A DNA stretch of 64,000 nt, from NCBI RefSeq assembly GCF_014696625.1, contig NZ_JACJQL010000002.1:124001-188000 (forward strand). Reading direction: 5' to 3'. The notes below the pieces were generated by a model. The model ran no database searches, had not been told where the DNA came from, and worked only from the letters and a program-made list of their open reading frames with translations. Source of the stretch: Nostoc parmelioides FACHB-3921. Its GTDB lineage: Bacteria; Cyanobacteriota; Cyanobacteriia; Cyanobacteriales; Nostocaceae. The translations under genes were made by a program, and so were the position numbers. Of this stretch, positions 17,671 to 26,874 are shown in pieces. The number at the start of each line of letters is the position of its first letter. The stretch's first letter is position 1.

Positions 17671-19488
17671 TTAATAATGAGTACCAGTTTTGCGGTGATT
17701 AACAGCAGTTACATCATCTGGCTTGAGTAACTTGCCGTTGTCAACAGTTGCATATACTACCCAATGGTCGCCACATTCTAGGCGTTGGTCAACCGAGCAT
17801 TCCACATAAGCTAAAGCGTCAGCTAAAACAGTGCAACCGTTGTCAGCTTCTGTAGTGGTGAAGTTAGCAAAACGGTCTTCCCCTGGGGCGAAGTTTTTGC
17901 GGAAATGCTTCATGTATTCTAGATGATTGCCTTCAGGTAAGATATTCAAGGCAAATTTACCACCAGGATACATAAGGGATTCAATCGCCCGTTCTTTCGC
18001 AATGGCGACAGTTAAACCTGGTGGGTTAAAGGTGGCTTGAGATACCCAAGAACCAAGCATTCCTGTAGACACATCGCCTTGTTTGGCGGTAATGACACAA
18101 ACTGAGCCGACAATGCGACCTACAGCTTGTTCTACAGGGGTAGCGGCTTGTTGGGGTACACGCACTTTCTTGGCTTTCTTCAAGGTTTGGGCGAAGTCTG
18201 TACCCACTTCTTCACAGAATTTGAGGGTAACATCGTCTGGCTTAAATTTCACCTTCAGGGTTTCCAAACCAAAGCGATATCCCGCGTCCCGTAGTTTACC
18301 TTCAATCATGTCTAAGGCTTCACCACTCCAGCCATAGGAACCAAACACCCCAGCTAGTTTGTTGTTATCGCCAACTTTGAGGACAATACCCAAAGCAGTG
18401 TTAATAGGGGTTGGTGCATGACCACCGATTGTAGGGGAACCGATGAGAAAAGCATCAACTTGTTCTAAATTGCTTTGGATTTCTTCCGGTGTAGCAAATT
18501 CGCAGTTGATGGATTTGACTGCTACGCCGCCTTTAGTTAATCCGAGAGCGATCGCCCGCGCTATAGTTGCAGTATTACCGTAAGCTGAAGCATAAAGTAA
18601 GGCAACGGAAATCTCTCGGTCTTTTTGGGCTTTACTCCAATCTGTATATGCTTGCGTAAGGGCGATTAAACTGGTACGTACCAGAGGCCCGTGACCGACA
18701 GCATACATTCTCACTTGTAAGTCAGAGATTTTCTCTAATGCTGCTTCCACATGGATAGCATGGGGAGCCATCAAACAGTTGAAGTAATAACGTTGGTCTT
18801 CTTTGAAAGATTCCCAGTTATCATCAAATACATCATCGCCACAGATATGAGCGCCGAAAATCTTATCGGTGTAGAGAATTTGGGTTTGCACGTCGTAGGT
18901 ACAAAGCCCAGCCGGCCATCGGGGACTAGGAATTGGCAAGAACTTCAACACATGACCCTTACCTAAATCCAGGGTTTCTTTACCCCGCATCGCCAAAATA
19001 TTTAAGTTGTCATCAGGGAAAGCTGCACGTAAATCACCCGCCGCCGGTAGGGAACAAACAAAGGTAATCTGGGGAGCCAATTCTAGCAACGCCTTAAAAG
19101 TGGGTATGCGATTGGGGCTGAAATGACCCAAAATAACATAATCCAATTTTTTCAAATTGACCGTCTGTTGTAATGCTTCGAGATAAATTTTCATGAAGCT
19201 TTCTACAGGCGGGTCAATAATTGCCGTTTTATCACCTTCAATTACATAAGAGTTAGAGGTAGTACCTCTTTCTAAGGCATATTCAATTTCAAACCGCAAA
19301 CGTGACCAACTACGCGCTCTCAGAACTTTCGTGTTTGTAGCAATCGGCAGAACCTGTACGTCACGGGGCTTGGAATCGCTCATAGATTTTGTTTTAGGTT
19401 TGTCAAAAAATTGCAAAAACCGGGTAGATTTTGCCCAGTCTTTAATTGATTGGATTAAGTTCATAGATATTGGGGATTGGGTAGGCAT
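17671..19488 (-). CDS. flv1B: Flavodiiron protein, Flv1 type (heterocyst-type Flv1B likely)
   Basis: Class C flavodiiron protein that, with Flv3, reduces O2 to water using photosynthetic reductant. Three domains: metallo-beta-lactamase-like diiron (about 60-300), flavodoxin-like (315-455) and flavin reductase-like (475-605). The diiron motif is degenerate: GHFSPNRIPTF stands where canonical HxExDH should be, which marks the Flv1 partner. It lies 87 bases after flv3 on the same strand. In Anabaena PCC 7120 only the heterocyst pair flv1B-flv3B is adjacent, so I name it flv1B. Start is uncertain: 19488, 19464 or 19383 are all possible and none has a clear ribosome site. Confidence 0.92.
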   Translation of the reverse strand: MPTQSPISMNLIQSIKDWAKSTRFLQFFDKPKTKSMSDSKPRDVQVLPIATNTKVLRARSWSRLRFEIEYALERGTTSNSYVIEGDKTAIIDPPVESFMKIYLEALQQTVNLKKLDYVILGHFSPNRIPTFKALLELAPQITFVCSLPAAGDLRAAFPDDNLNILAMRGKETLDLGKGHVLKFLPIPSPRWPAGLCTYDVQTQILYTDKIFGAHICGDDVFDDNWESFKEDQRYYFNCLMAPHAIHVEAALEKISDLQVRMYAVGHGPLVRTSLIALTQAYTDWSKAQKDREISVALLYASAYGNTATIARAIALGLTKGGVAVKSINCEFATPEEIQSNLEQVDAFLIGSPTIGGHAPTPINTALGIVLKVGDNNKLAGVFGSYGWSGEALDMIEGKLRDAGYRFGLETLKVKFKPDDVTLKFCEEVGTDFAQTLKKAKKVRVPQQAATPVEQAVGRIVGSVCVITAKQGDVSTGMLGSWVSQATFNPPGLTVAIAKERAIESLMYPGGKFALNILPEGNHLEYMKHFRKNFAPGEDRFANFTTTEADNGCTVLADALAYVECSVDQRLECGDHWVVYATVDNGKLLKPDDVTAVNHRKTGTHY

Positions 19489-19513
19489 TGCTGATTAGTA
19501 GGATGATTAAACA

Positions 19514-19562
19514 GTTAACTGTTAACTGATAACTGTTAACTGTTAACTGTTAACTGATTTAA
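19514..19562. repeat. Heptamer STRR (TGTTAAC), 7 units, in the flv3-flv1 spacer
   Basis: Seven successive 7-bp units, mostly TGTTAAC with TGATAAC variants. It fills about half of the 87-base gap between the two flavodiiron genes. Confidence 0.9.
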
Positions 19563-19575
19563 TCTCACCCCTTTC

Positions 19576-21315
19576 TTAGTAATAGTTGCCTACTTTGCGG
19601 TGACGAACTGCGGTCAATCCATCGGGTTTGGAAACGCGACCGTCTTCAACGGTGCAGTATAAAATATAGTGGTCGCTGCATTCTAGGCTGCTTTGGACTT
19701 CGCATTCCATGTATGCTAAAGCGTCCGTGAGGATGGGGGAGCCGTTTTTGGCGGTTTGGGTTCTCACTCCGGCAAAGCGGTCTGCACCGGGATGGAGACG
19801 CTTGAGAAATTGTTTTTTCAGTTCTTGGTAATTGCCTTCTTCTAAGACATTGAGGACGAAGCGATCGCCTATTTGCATTAAGCTATCAATAGCTCTATCT
19901 TTAGCTACGGCAATAGTAAAGCCCAATGGTTGCAAGCTGGCTTGGGATACCCAGGAAGCTAACATGGCGCTGCTAACGTCACCTTTTTTGGTCGTGACAA
20001 TATACAGACCGTTGCTAATCCGTCCCAATGCCTTTTCCATGTTGACATCGAGAGATTTGATTTGCTTGATGTTGCGTTCCCTTGTCAGCAATTGTCCCAA
20101 GTCTGTACCCGCTTCTGTACACAATTGATATGCGGATGCGCCAGGAACGTCTTTAATCCGAATCGCGGGGAAGGCTTCTTTCACACCCAAATCGATAAAT
20201 TTGCGGCGGATGGTATCAACAGGTTCGTCATCGCCACCGAAGCATTCAAACAAGCCGACTGCTTGCTTATCTTTAACTACAGATAGCAGGGAACTAATAC
20301 CAGCTTGCGCTGCTACCGATGTTGTGGGAGGCATACCAATAATTAAACCAGCTGCCCTACCTGCCAATTCTTGAATTTCTTGGATTTCTGCTGTGCTGAG
20401 GTCAATCATTTCTACCGCAACACCAGTTTTTTGGATACCCTCACCGATGGCTTGAACTAGTAAGTTGCTATAGCCATAGTCGGCGACATAAAATAAACCG
20501 ACGGTGGTTTCCGCTTTGGCTTGTCTTTGGCTCCAGCTTTGGTAACACTCAGTCAACACATCCAAATGGTGGTATAACAGAGGCCCGTGACCATTAGCGA
20601 TTATCTTAATTTTGCCCAGTTCACCCATACGCTTCATCGCATTCAACAGCGATCGCGCATTTGGCCCCATAAGACAGTCGTAGTAAAATCTGAAATCAGC
20701 TTCAATCGCTTCTAAGTCTTCATCAAAAGTACGGTTGTCGCAGAAGTGCATCCCAAAGGCATCGCAAGTATAGATAACTTCGGTTTTGCGATCATAGCTA
20801 AAAATGGTATCAGGCCAGTGCAGATTAGGCGCACTTACAAACTCAATTTCGTGACCTTTACCAATATCGATGCGATCGCCACTTTTGACAATCCGTTTGG
20901 AAAAAGGATCATGTACTAAACCTTCCAAAAATTGCAAAGCAATCTTAGAAGCCAAAACAGTTGCTCTTGGTGCTAATTGCAGCACATCTTCCACCAAACC
21001 GCTATGGTCTGGTTCTGTATGACTGACAATAATGTAATCAATAGCCTTCGGGTTGATGAGACCTTTTAGTGTTTCTAAATACAGTTCCCGAAACTTCTGG
21101 TGAGAAGTATCAACTAAAACTGTTTGTTCGCCTCTAATTAGATATGAATTATAAGTCGTACCGTTTTGTAGTCCGAATTCGATATCGAAGCGATCGCGAT
21201 CCCAGTCTAGACAGCGAATCGCCGTAGTATTAGGGGCAATTTCTACAGTTTCTACAGTCAGCCGATGCTGTACATTTTCTGTGTGGGCGTTGCCGGTCGT
21301 AGACATCGATACCAT
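19576..21315 (-). CDS. flv3B: Flavodiiron protein, Flv3 type (heterocyst-type Flv3B likely)
   Basis: Partner of the adjacent Flv1-type protein; reduces O2 to water. Three domains as in Flv1: diiron (about 35-270), flavodoxin-like (285-425) and flavin reductase-like (445-579). The diiron motif is canonical, SHTEPDHSGLV (HxExDH), with the later Asp and His in TCDAFGMHF and NGHGPLLYHH. That full ligand set identifies the Flv3 partner. The start at 21315 has a GGAG ribosome site eight bases upstream. In Anabaena PCC 7120 Flv3B is heterocyst-specific and protects nitrogenase from O2. A GTA-N8-TAC site about 110 bases upstream fits nitrogen control. Confidence 0.93.
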   Translation of the reverse strand: MVSMSTTGNAHTENVQHRLTVETVEIAPNTTAIRCLDWDRDRFDIEFGLQNGTTYNSYLIRGEQTVLVDTSHQKFRELYLETLKGLINPKAIDYIIVSHTEPDHSGLVEDVLQLAPRATVLASKIALQFLEGLVHDPFSKRIVKSGDRIDIGKGHEIEFVSAPNLHWPDTIFSYDRKTEVIYTCDAFGMHFCDNRTFDEDLEAIEADFRFYYDCLMGPNARSLLNAMKRMGELGKIKIIANGHGPLLYHHLDVLTECYQSWSQRQAKAETTVGLFYVADYGYSNLLVQAIGEGIQKTGVAVEMIDLSTAEIQEIQELAGRAAGLIIGMPPTTSVAAQAGISSLLSVVKDKQAVGLFECFGGDDEPVDTIRRKFIDLGVKEAFPAIRIKDVPGASAYQLCTEAGTDLGQLLTRERNIKQIKSLDVNMEKALGRISNGLYIVTTKKGDVSSAMLASWVSQASLQPLGFTIAVAKDRAIDSLMQIGDRFVLNVLEEGNYQELKKQFLKRLHPGADRFAGVRTQTAKNGSPILTDALAYMECEVQSSLECSDHYILYCTVEDGRVSKPDGLTAVRHRKVGNYY

Positions 21316-21422
21316 GATTCGTCTCCGAGCGCAAATAAACAGTAATTATTTCTCTGCCCCCATTGTGCGCCTAACTGAATTTTAAAGTTGTAATAAAAAC
21401 GATATTTTCCCAAATTCAACTT

Positions 21423-21436
21423 GTAGCAAATAATAC
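21423..21436 (-). promoter_or_regulatory. Candidate NtcA site upstream of flv3B
   Basis: GTA-GCAAATAA-TAC matches the NtcA consensus GTA-N8-TAC exactly. On the minus strand it is 108-121 bases upstream of the flv3B start, and TATCGT (a TAN3T -10 box) follows 18 bases later, slightly closer than the usual 20-24. NtcA is the global nitrogen regulator of cyanobacteria. Support is by motif only. Confidence 0.5.
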
Positions 21437-21817
21437 CTTTTTTTGGCTTCTTTTCTAACTCAATAAATATCCTGTAAATCAAATCACCCAAAGGGTATCA
21501 CGTTTTAAATATTGATATTTCTTGGCATAATTTAAAATCCCTCACATATCATACATAACTTATTTATCTTGGCAAGATTACCGTAACAAAAAGCATAGAT
21601 TTCCCTACTTCATAAGTATCTATCCCCTTGTGGGTGGAGTCTTTATTTAGCGTAGTTTCATAGAGAATTTTATTTTCGTAGCGATCGCCTAGCGTTTTTT
21701 GATATCCAATAGACTGATGATAAAGCGCGTAGGCTTAGCCCGTCGTAGACATCGCTCGGCGTATATCTTGATTTTCTCACCTAAATTGCCGTAAAAATTC
21801 ATCGACAAAGCTCAAAC

Positions 21818-21985
21818 ACTCACCCGCGAGTATCAAATACTCACCCACGAGTATCAAACACTCGCTCACGAGTATCAAACACTCACCCGCGAGTATCAAA
21901 TACTCACCCGCGAGTATCAAACACTCATCCACGAGTATCAAACACTCACCCGCGAGTATCAAATACTCGCTCACGAGTATCAAAC
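21818..21985. repeat. 21-bp tandem array, 8 units
   Basis: Units follow ACTCACCCGCGAGTATCAAAY with changes only at a few positions (A/G at 5, C/T at 6-7, G/A at 9, C/T at 21). Junctions GAGTATCAAATACTC form small hairpins, and C/T changes at the last base keep pairing or G-U wobble. The unit is 7 codons long, which creates a false minus-strand ORF of Leu/Ile/Glu-rich heptads. Confidence 0.95.
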
Positions 21986-22006
21986 ACTCATTACAGCAAT
22001 TCTCAT

Positions 22007-22182
22007 TTACCTAAACCACACACTTACCCTCTTCTCTGCGCTTCTGCGTGTTAGCTTTAGCGGGGTGTAGCCCGACAAAAATCTTCGAGAATTCCCTATC
22101 ACCTTCTCAAGACTCGCCCTCACACCTTCAGCATCCGGTAACTGTAATCGCTGCAAAATCTCTAAAGCTGGTTGCAAATAGG
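22007..22182 (-). pseudogene. Possible coding remnant
   Basis: Between two stop codons the minus strand reads LQPALEILQRLQLPDAEG and then VRASLEKVIGN. This has the look of helical repeat protein (TPR-like), with HIP-free but codon-like composition. No start or ribosome site exists, and the downstream part is repeat DNA. It looks like the end of a decayed gene; the parent family is not recognised. Confidence 0.3.
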
Positions 22183-22594
22183 ATTACGTAAAAATACGTG
22201 ATTTTCTGCAACTTACACTCTATCAGAATTTAAAATTGTTCCTTTCGATAGTTATTAGTGGAAAAATGTATACTATAAGCTTTTCTAATTTTATATCTTA
22301 GATTTTACGCTCCACCCACTGGTGGGGGGTAAGAGACTTCATTTTACATTGGCTTTGATCGGCTAATCTAAAGACCTTCATCAAAGCTCTCATAACTTTT
22401 TCTCACCAAAATCGCAAAAAATGTAAAAAAATCCGAAAATTTTAGTAACCAAATCCTGTGTAAGTGTCAATCTCATATTTTTAGATATTTATCAGCTAAC
22501 GTTTTTTTACATTCCAAGGTCACAAAAGCCAAAATGCTGACCGTTAGGAATTTTCTGAATTTTTAAGTGCTGAAAGCATTGGGGAGTCTAGTCA

Positions 22595-23782
22595 ATGAAG
22601 ATATTGGTACTAAGTTGGGAATTTCCACCGAGAATAGTTGGCGGTATTGCTCGTCATGTAGCGGAACTATACCCTGAACTGGTAAAGCTGGGGCATGAAA
22701 TCCATCTGATTACGGTAGAAGTTGGTCAAGCATCGATGTACGAAGTCGTGGAGGGAATACACGTACATCGAGTACCAGTATCTTATAGTAATGACTTTTT
22801 TCACTGGGTAGTCAATTTGAACCAAAGCATGGGACATCACGGTGGGAAGTTAATTGCTGAGGAAGGGCCGTTTGATTTAATCCATGCCCATGATTGGCTA
22901 GTGGGAGATGCTGCGATCGCTCTCAAGCATAACTTTAAAATTCCCCTGATTGCTACCATCCACGCCACAGAATACGGACGCTACAACGGTATTCACAACG
23001 ACACCCAACGCTATATTCACGGTAAAGAAAACTTACTAGCCTACAACGCCTGGCGAATTATCGTCTGTACCAACTATATGCGCCAAGAAGTAGAGCGCAC
23101 CTTAGAAAGTCCCTGGGATAAAATCGATGTGATTTATAACGGTATCCGACCAGAAAAGAAACAGCACCACGAAGATTTTCATGCTCAAGATTTTCGTCGT
23201 CAATTTGCGGAAGACCATGAAAAGATTGTCTACTATGTTGGTCGCATGACCTATGAAAAAGGTGTATCAAATTTACTCAATGCAGCGCCCAAAGTTCTAT
23301 CAGAGATGGGCGGCTACGTGAAATTTGTGATTGTCGGTGGTGGTAATACTGACAATCTTAAACGTCAGGCTTGGGATTTAGGAATTTGGCACAAATGTTA
23401 CTTTACCGGTTTTCTTTCCGATGACTATTTGGACAAATTCCAAACTGTGGCTGATTGTGCAGTATTTCCCAGCCTTTACGAACCCTTTGGGATTGTAGCT
23501 TTAGAAAGCTTCGCCTCGCGGGTTCCCGTAGTGGTGTCCGATACAGGCGGCTTCCCTGAGGTAGTGCAGCATACCCGAACAGGTATCGTAACTTGGGTGA
23601 ATAACCACGATTCTTTGGCTTGGGGAATTCTGGAAGTTTTAAAAAATCCGGGTTATAGTCAATGGCTGATTGATAACGCCTATAAGGATTTGGAACATCG
23701 CTTTAGCTGGCCGAAATTAGCCCAACAAACCCAAGCTGTTTATCAACGAGTGGTGAAAGAGCGATCGCAAGTTGAATGGTAA
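22595..23782 (+). CDS. Glycosyltransferase family 4 (GT-B) protein
   Basis: A 395-residue GT-B glycosyltransferase. The N terminus MKILVLSWEFPPRIVGGIARHV has the glycine loop of starch-synthase-like and GT4 enzymes. The C-terminal domain has YVGRMTYEKGVSNLL and the nucleotide-sugar motif FPSLYEPFGIVALESFA (E-x7-E). It is too short for a true glycogen synthase (about 470 residues) and lacks the KTGG-type start. Acceptor and donor cannot be told. No signal peptide. The next gene, 165 bases on, is a cyanophycinase-like peptidase; I see no functional tie. Confidence 0.88.
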   Translation: MKILVLSWEFPPRIVGGIARHVAELYPELVKLGHEIHLITVEVGQASMYEVVEGIHVHRVPVSYSNDFFHWVVNLNQSMGHHGGKLIAEEGPFDLIHAHDWLVGDAAIALKHNFKIPLIATIHATEYGRYNGIHNDTQRYIHGKENLLAYNAWRIIVCTNYMRQEVERTLESPWDKIDVIYNGIRPEKKQHHEDFHAQDFRRQFAEDHEKIVYYVGRMTYEKGVSNLLNAAPKVLSEMGGYVKFVIVGGGNTDNLKRQAWDLGIWHKCYFTGFLSDDYLDKFQTVADCAVFPSLYEPFGIVALESFASRVPVVVSDTGGFPEVVQHTRTGIVTWVNNHDSLAWGILEVLKNPGYSQWLIDNAYKDLEHRFSWPKLAQQTQAVYQRVVKERSQVEW

Positions 23783-23946
23783 CAAAATGTAAAGATGATC
23801 TGAGGTTTTCGCAGAGGAACTCAGGGAATCAATAATTACTCGGCGTGATCCAGCGCTAACAAACAGTACAAGCCCTGTACGCTGGGAATTTTAGCCTTTG
23901 GAGTGCGAAATTAAGCAATAGTTGCAGTTTGCTCCAAAAGATTCGT

Positions 23947-24918
23947 ATGACAAGGGCATTCCCAAATATAGCAAAGTGGTGGAAGAATTTTATATCCCGC
24001 CTTACAGCATACCTGAAACTCTTGTTTCAGGGCAACACTGTCGAGGTTCTTCCTGCCCTAGCTGGCCCTGTCCTTAACTTAGGTGGGGGCGGCCCGGATG
24101 TGGAAGCGGCTATTCAGTGGATGATTAACCAAGTCAGGGGAACCGCTAAGGTTAACGTTGTTGTTCTCCGCGCTTACGGCGGAAATGACTACAATCACCT
24201 GATTTATCGAATGTCCGGCGTAAACTCAGTGCAGACACTGGTTATCAGCAATCGCCAAGATGCTAACAGAGATGATATTGTCCAGAAAGTCCTCAACTCT
24301 GGAGTAGTTTTCTTCGCAGGTGGCGACCAATGTCAATATATTCGTAGCTGGAAAAACACCAAGTTAGAGAAAGCTGTAGCGTCAGTTTACCGCAGAGGTG
24401 GAGCCGTTGGTGGCACTAGCGCCGGGGCAATGATTATGAGTGATTTTATCTACGACGCTTGTGCTTGCGAAGACCCCATCGAAACAAAAGACGCACTTGA
24501 AGACCCTTACCAAAACATTACCTTTACCTACAACTTCTTCCAATGGTCTCATTTGCGAGGAACCATTATCGACACCCACTTTGATAGCCGTAAACGCATG
24601 GGACGAATCATGGCTTTTATCGCCAGACAAATTCAAGATGGTGTGTCTAGAAGTGCTTTAGGAATAGCCATTAGTGAGGAGACATCAGTTGTTGTAGATA
24701 AATATGGTAAGGCAAAAGTCTTGGGGAGAAATGCCGCTTATTTCGTCTTAGGCGACCATCCCCCAGAAATCTGCAAACCCCGAACCCCACTCACATATTC
24801 CGACTACAAAATCTGGCGCGTCCCCTGTGGCGACACTTTTGATTTGAATAATCCACCAGCTAGGGGTTACTACTTCAGGAGTGTGAAGCGGGGGAGGTTC
24901 GATTCAGACCCTTATTAG
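23947..24918 (+). CDS. Cyanophycinase-like serine peptidase (S51 family)
   Basis: Peptidase family S51 protein related to CphB, which cuts cyanophycin (multi-Arg-poly-Asp) to beta-Asp-Arg. Motifs present: FFAGGDQCQYI (GGDQ), GGTSAGAMIM (nucleophile Ser) and DTHFDSRKRMGRIMAF (His and Arg). The N-terminal 35 residues are basic and aromatic and not typical of CphB. The frame opens at a TTG at 23929; I prefer ATG at 23947 (323 residues), but the ribosome site is weak for both. True cyanophycinases are usually near cphA; that is absent here, so this may act on another peptide. Confidence 0.82.
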   Translation: MTRAFPNIAKWWKNFISRLTAYLKLLFQGNTVEVLPALAGPVLNLGGGGPDVEAAIQWMINQVRGTAKVNVVVLRAYGGNDYNHLIYRMSGVNSVQTLVISNRQDANRDDIVQKVLNSGVVFFAGGDQCQYIRSWKNTKLEKAVASVYRRGGAVGGTSAGAMIMSDFIYDACACEDPIETKDALEDPYQNITFTYNFFQWSHLRGTIIDTHFDSRKRMGRIMAFIARQIQDGVSRSALGIAISEETSVVVDKYGKAKVLGRNAAYFVLGDHPPEICKPRTPLTYSDYKIWRVPCGDTFDLNNPPARGYYFRSVKRGRFDSDPY

Positions 24919-24943
24919 TTGACGGTTGGGAATAAGTTTCTTC

Positions 24944-26110
24944 TTATACCAAAGTTGCTTGTTTGCGTAAACTTTGAATAGTAGCGATCGCGTGTTTCGC
25001 TACTATATCAATTTCTTCTGCTGTATTAAAGCGTCCAATACCGAAGCGAATAGAAGCATAGGCTAGTTTTTCTCGACTTCCTAAGGCTGTGAGGACGTGG
25101 GAGGGTGCAGTTTTGGTGGAGGAACAAGCAGAACCAGAAGACACAGCCACAACAGGCTGTAAACCCAACTGGAGTGCAGCGCCGTCAACACCTTCAATGC
25201 TGATATTCAAGTTTCCGGCTAGTCTCTGGGTGGGATGTCCGTTGAGGTGTATTCCTTCCAGTTGTGAGATTTGTGACCATAATCTATCCCTTAACTGGGT
25301 AAGGCGCTGATTTTCCATTGTCTGTTCTGCGAGGGCGATTTCTACAGCTTTGGCAAAACCGACAATTTGCGGTGTGTACAACGTCCCAGAACGCATCCCT
25401 CGTTCATGTCCGCCGCCATGCTGCTGAGGTGCGAGTTGGACTCTAGGATTGCGCCTGCGGACGTATAATGCACCAATACCCTTAGGCCCGTAAACTTTGT
25501 GGGCTGTCAAAGACATCAAATCGATGTTCATCGCTTGCACGTCTAGAGGAATTTTGCCAATAGCTTGGGCTGCATCTGTGTGAAAAATTATATTGTGAGT
25601 GCGGCATATTTCCCCAATTTTCGCCAAAGGTTGCAACACCCCAATTTCGTTATTAGCAGCCATCACCGATACTAAAATTGTCTCAGGACGCAACGCTTTT
25701 TCTAATTGCGCTAAATCAATTAACCCATCTGCTTGGACTGGCAAAATAGTTATCTCAAAACCAAGTGTTTTTAAATATTCACAAGGATCAAGTACAGCAT
25801 GATGTTCCGTTCCAACAGTGATAATATGCTGACCCTTGGTAAAATAAGCCTCAGCCACACCTTTAATAGCTAAATTATTCGCTTCCGTTGCCCCACTAGT
25901 AAAGACAATTTCTTCTGGGCTAGCATTAATTGCTGTCGCTAAAATTTCCCGTGCTTGTTTCACAGCCGCTTCTGCTTCCCAACCATAAATATGACCGATA
26001 CTAGCCGGGTTGCCAAATTTTTCTCTAAAGTAAGGTAGCATTGCTGCTAATACTTGTTCATCCAGAGGTGTGGTAGCGTGACAATCAAGATATATAGGAC
26101 GATTAGACAT
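24944..26110 (-). CDS. Cysteine desulfurase, IscS/NifS type (group I)
   Basis: PLP enzyme that removes sulfur from cysteine for Fe-S clusters or tRNA thiolation. 388 residues. The PLP Lys is in SLTAHKVYGPKG and the persulfide Cys in SSGSACSSTKTAPS, a long flexible loop typical of group I (IscS/NifS) rather than SufS. VFTSGATEANNLAI and FHTDAAQA bind the cofactor. No iscU or nif gene is adjacent, so it is likely a housekeeping desulfurase. It is separate from sufS at 35157. The next gene upstream starts six bases away. Confidence 0.92.
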   Translation of the reverse strand: MSNRPIYLDCHATTPLDEQVLAAMLPYFREKFGNPASIGHIYGWEAEAAVKQAREILATAINASPEEIVFTSGATEANNLAIKGVAEAYFTKGQHIITVGTEHHAVLDPCEYLKTLGFEITILPVQADGLIDLAQLEKALRPETILVSVMAANNEIGVLQPLAKIGEICRTHNIIFHTDAAQAIGKIPLDVQAMNIDLMSLTAHKVYGPKGIGALYVRRRNPRVQLAPQQHGGGHERGMRSGTLYTPQIVGFAKAVEIALAEQTMENQRLTQLRDRLWSQISQLEGIHLNGHPTQRLAGNLNISIEGVDGAALQLGLQPVVAVSSGSACSSTKTAPSHVLTALGSREKLAYASIRFGIGRFNTAEEIDIVAKHAIATIQSLRKQATLV

Positions 26111-26115
26111 AAGTA

Positions 26116-26742
26116 TTAACGTAATATTTGACTTAATTTTTTTAATATTGCGAGAACTTCATATAGTTCATTTTTTCGTTTTAGAAGCGTAAATTCATCA
26201 GATATGCCATAAATTGGCGTATTTGAACTATTTACTTTCAAAAAAAGAAAATGGCTGCCATTAGTCAGTAATCCAAATACGGGTTTTTCTTGGTTAGGGT
26301 TTGCTAGCATATAAGCTAATGCTTGCGGAATATTTTCTAAAAGAGAGAAACTAGCTCTTTTAGACTCTATTACTAGCAGCCAAAATTGTTCTTGAATTAC
26401 TAAAACATCTATTCGTCCCCTGATAATTTCTTCTTCGTCTTCTACAGAAATTTCTATAGATTCTTCGGTAGCAATAGAAAATGGCTGACTATAAAATCCT
26501 GCCAAATCTAATAATGGAGATAAAACCACCATTTTGACAGCATTCTCTAGAATTGGTGGTCTTTGTACTAAATTCAGGAAATTGTTTTTAACTCTATCTA
26601 GATATTGCTTTTCTACATCTGTAATTTCCGGTAATGACTCGAACCATTCTCTGAAAAAATTTTCATCCTTTGATATTTGCAGACCAAATCTTTCTTCTAG
26701 ATAGGCAATGCCGATATTTTGTGCTTGGACAAATTGAACCAT
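26116..26742 (-). CDS. PD-(D/E)XK nuclease-like protein (HsdR N-terminal type)
   Basis: A 208-residue standalone protein resembling the N-terminal nuclease domain of type I restriction subunits; such proteins are common in cyanobacteria. The catalytic core is visible: GRIDVLVI (Asp) and, 17 residues later, LLVIESKRASFSL (E-x-K). Both acidic residues and Lys are kept, so it may be active. No helicase or methylase gene is nearby. It lies five bases upstream of the cysteine desulfurase start on the same strand, so the two are likely co-transcribed. Role unknown. Confidence 0.7.
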   Translation of the reverse strand: MVQFVQAQNIGIAYLEERFGLQISKDENFFREWFESLPEITDVEKQYLDRVKNNFLNLVQRPPILENAVKMVVLSPLLDLAGFYSQPFSIATEESIEISVEDEEEIIRGRIDVLVIQEQFWLLVIESKRASFSLLENIPQALAYMLANPNQEKPVFGLLTNGSHFLFLKVNSSNTPIYGISDEFTLLKRKNELYEVLAILKKLSQILR

Positions 26743-26874
26743 AGTTCAGATAATAGAAAGCTTACTATTTATTGTAAGTACAATTTTTGTAAAATAGTAT
26801 CTATTATAAAAATATACAAAGCGTAGTATCAGGCAATAATTATTTACTTAGATTGATAGTTTTAGCCATCTAAT

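Larger units (their letters stand above)
21316..22594. other. Long gene-poor interval between flv3B and the glycosyltransferase
   Basis: About 1.28 kb with no convincing intact gene. It holds the flv3B promoter with an NtcA-like site (21423-21436), a repeat GCGTAGGCTTAGCCCGTCGTAGAC near 21726, an 8 x 21-bp tandem array (21818-21985) and a likely gene remnant (22007-22182). The AT-rich stretch from 22190 should carry the promoter of the glycosyltransferase. Confidence 0.6.

Noticed and set aside
21258..21491. 77-codon ORF overlapping the flv3B start
   Set aside because: Out of frame with flv3B, covers its promoter and has no protein-like pattern.
21777..21983. Minus-strand 68-codon ORF of Leu/Ile heptads
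   Set aside because: It is produced by the 21-bp tandem array (21 = 7 codons) and has no ribosome site.
21818..21985. CRISPR array
   Set aside because: Repeats are directly adjacent with no unique spacers, and no cas gene is present.
24944..26110. nif-linked NifS
   Set aside because: No nif genes lie nearby, so it is called a general group I desulfurase.
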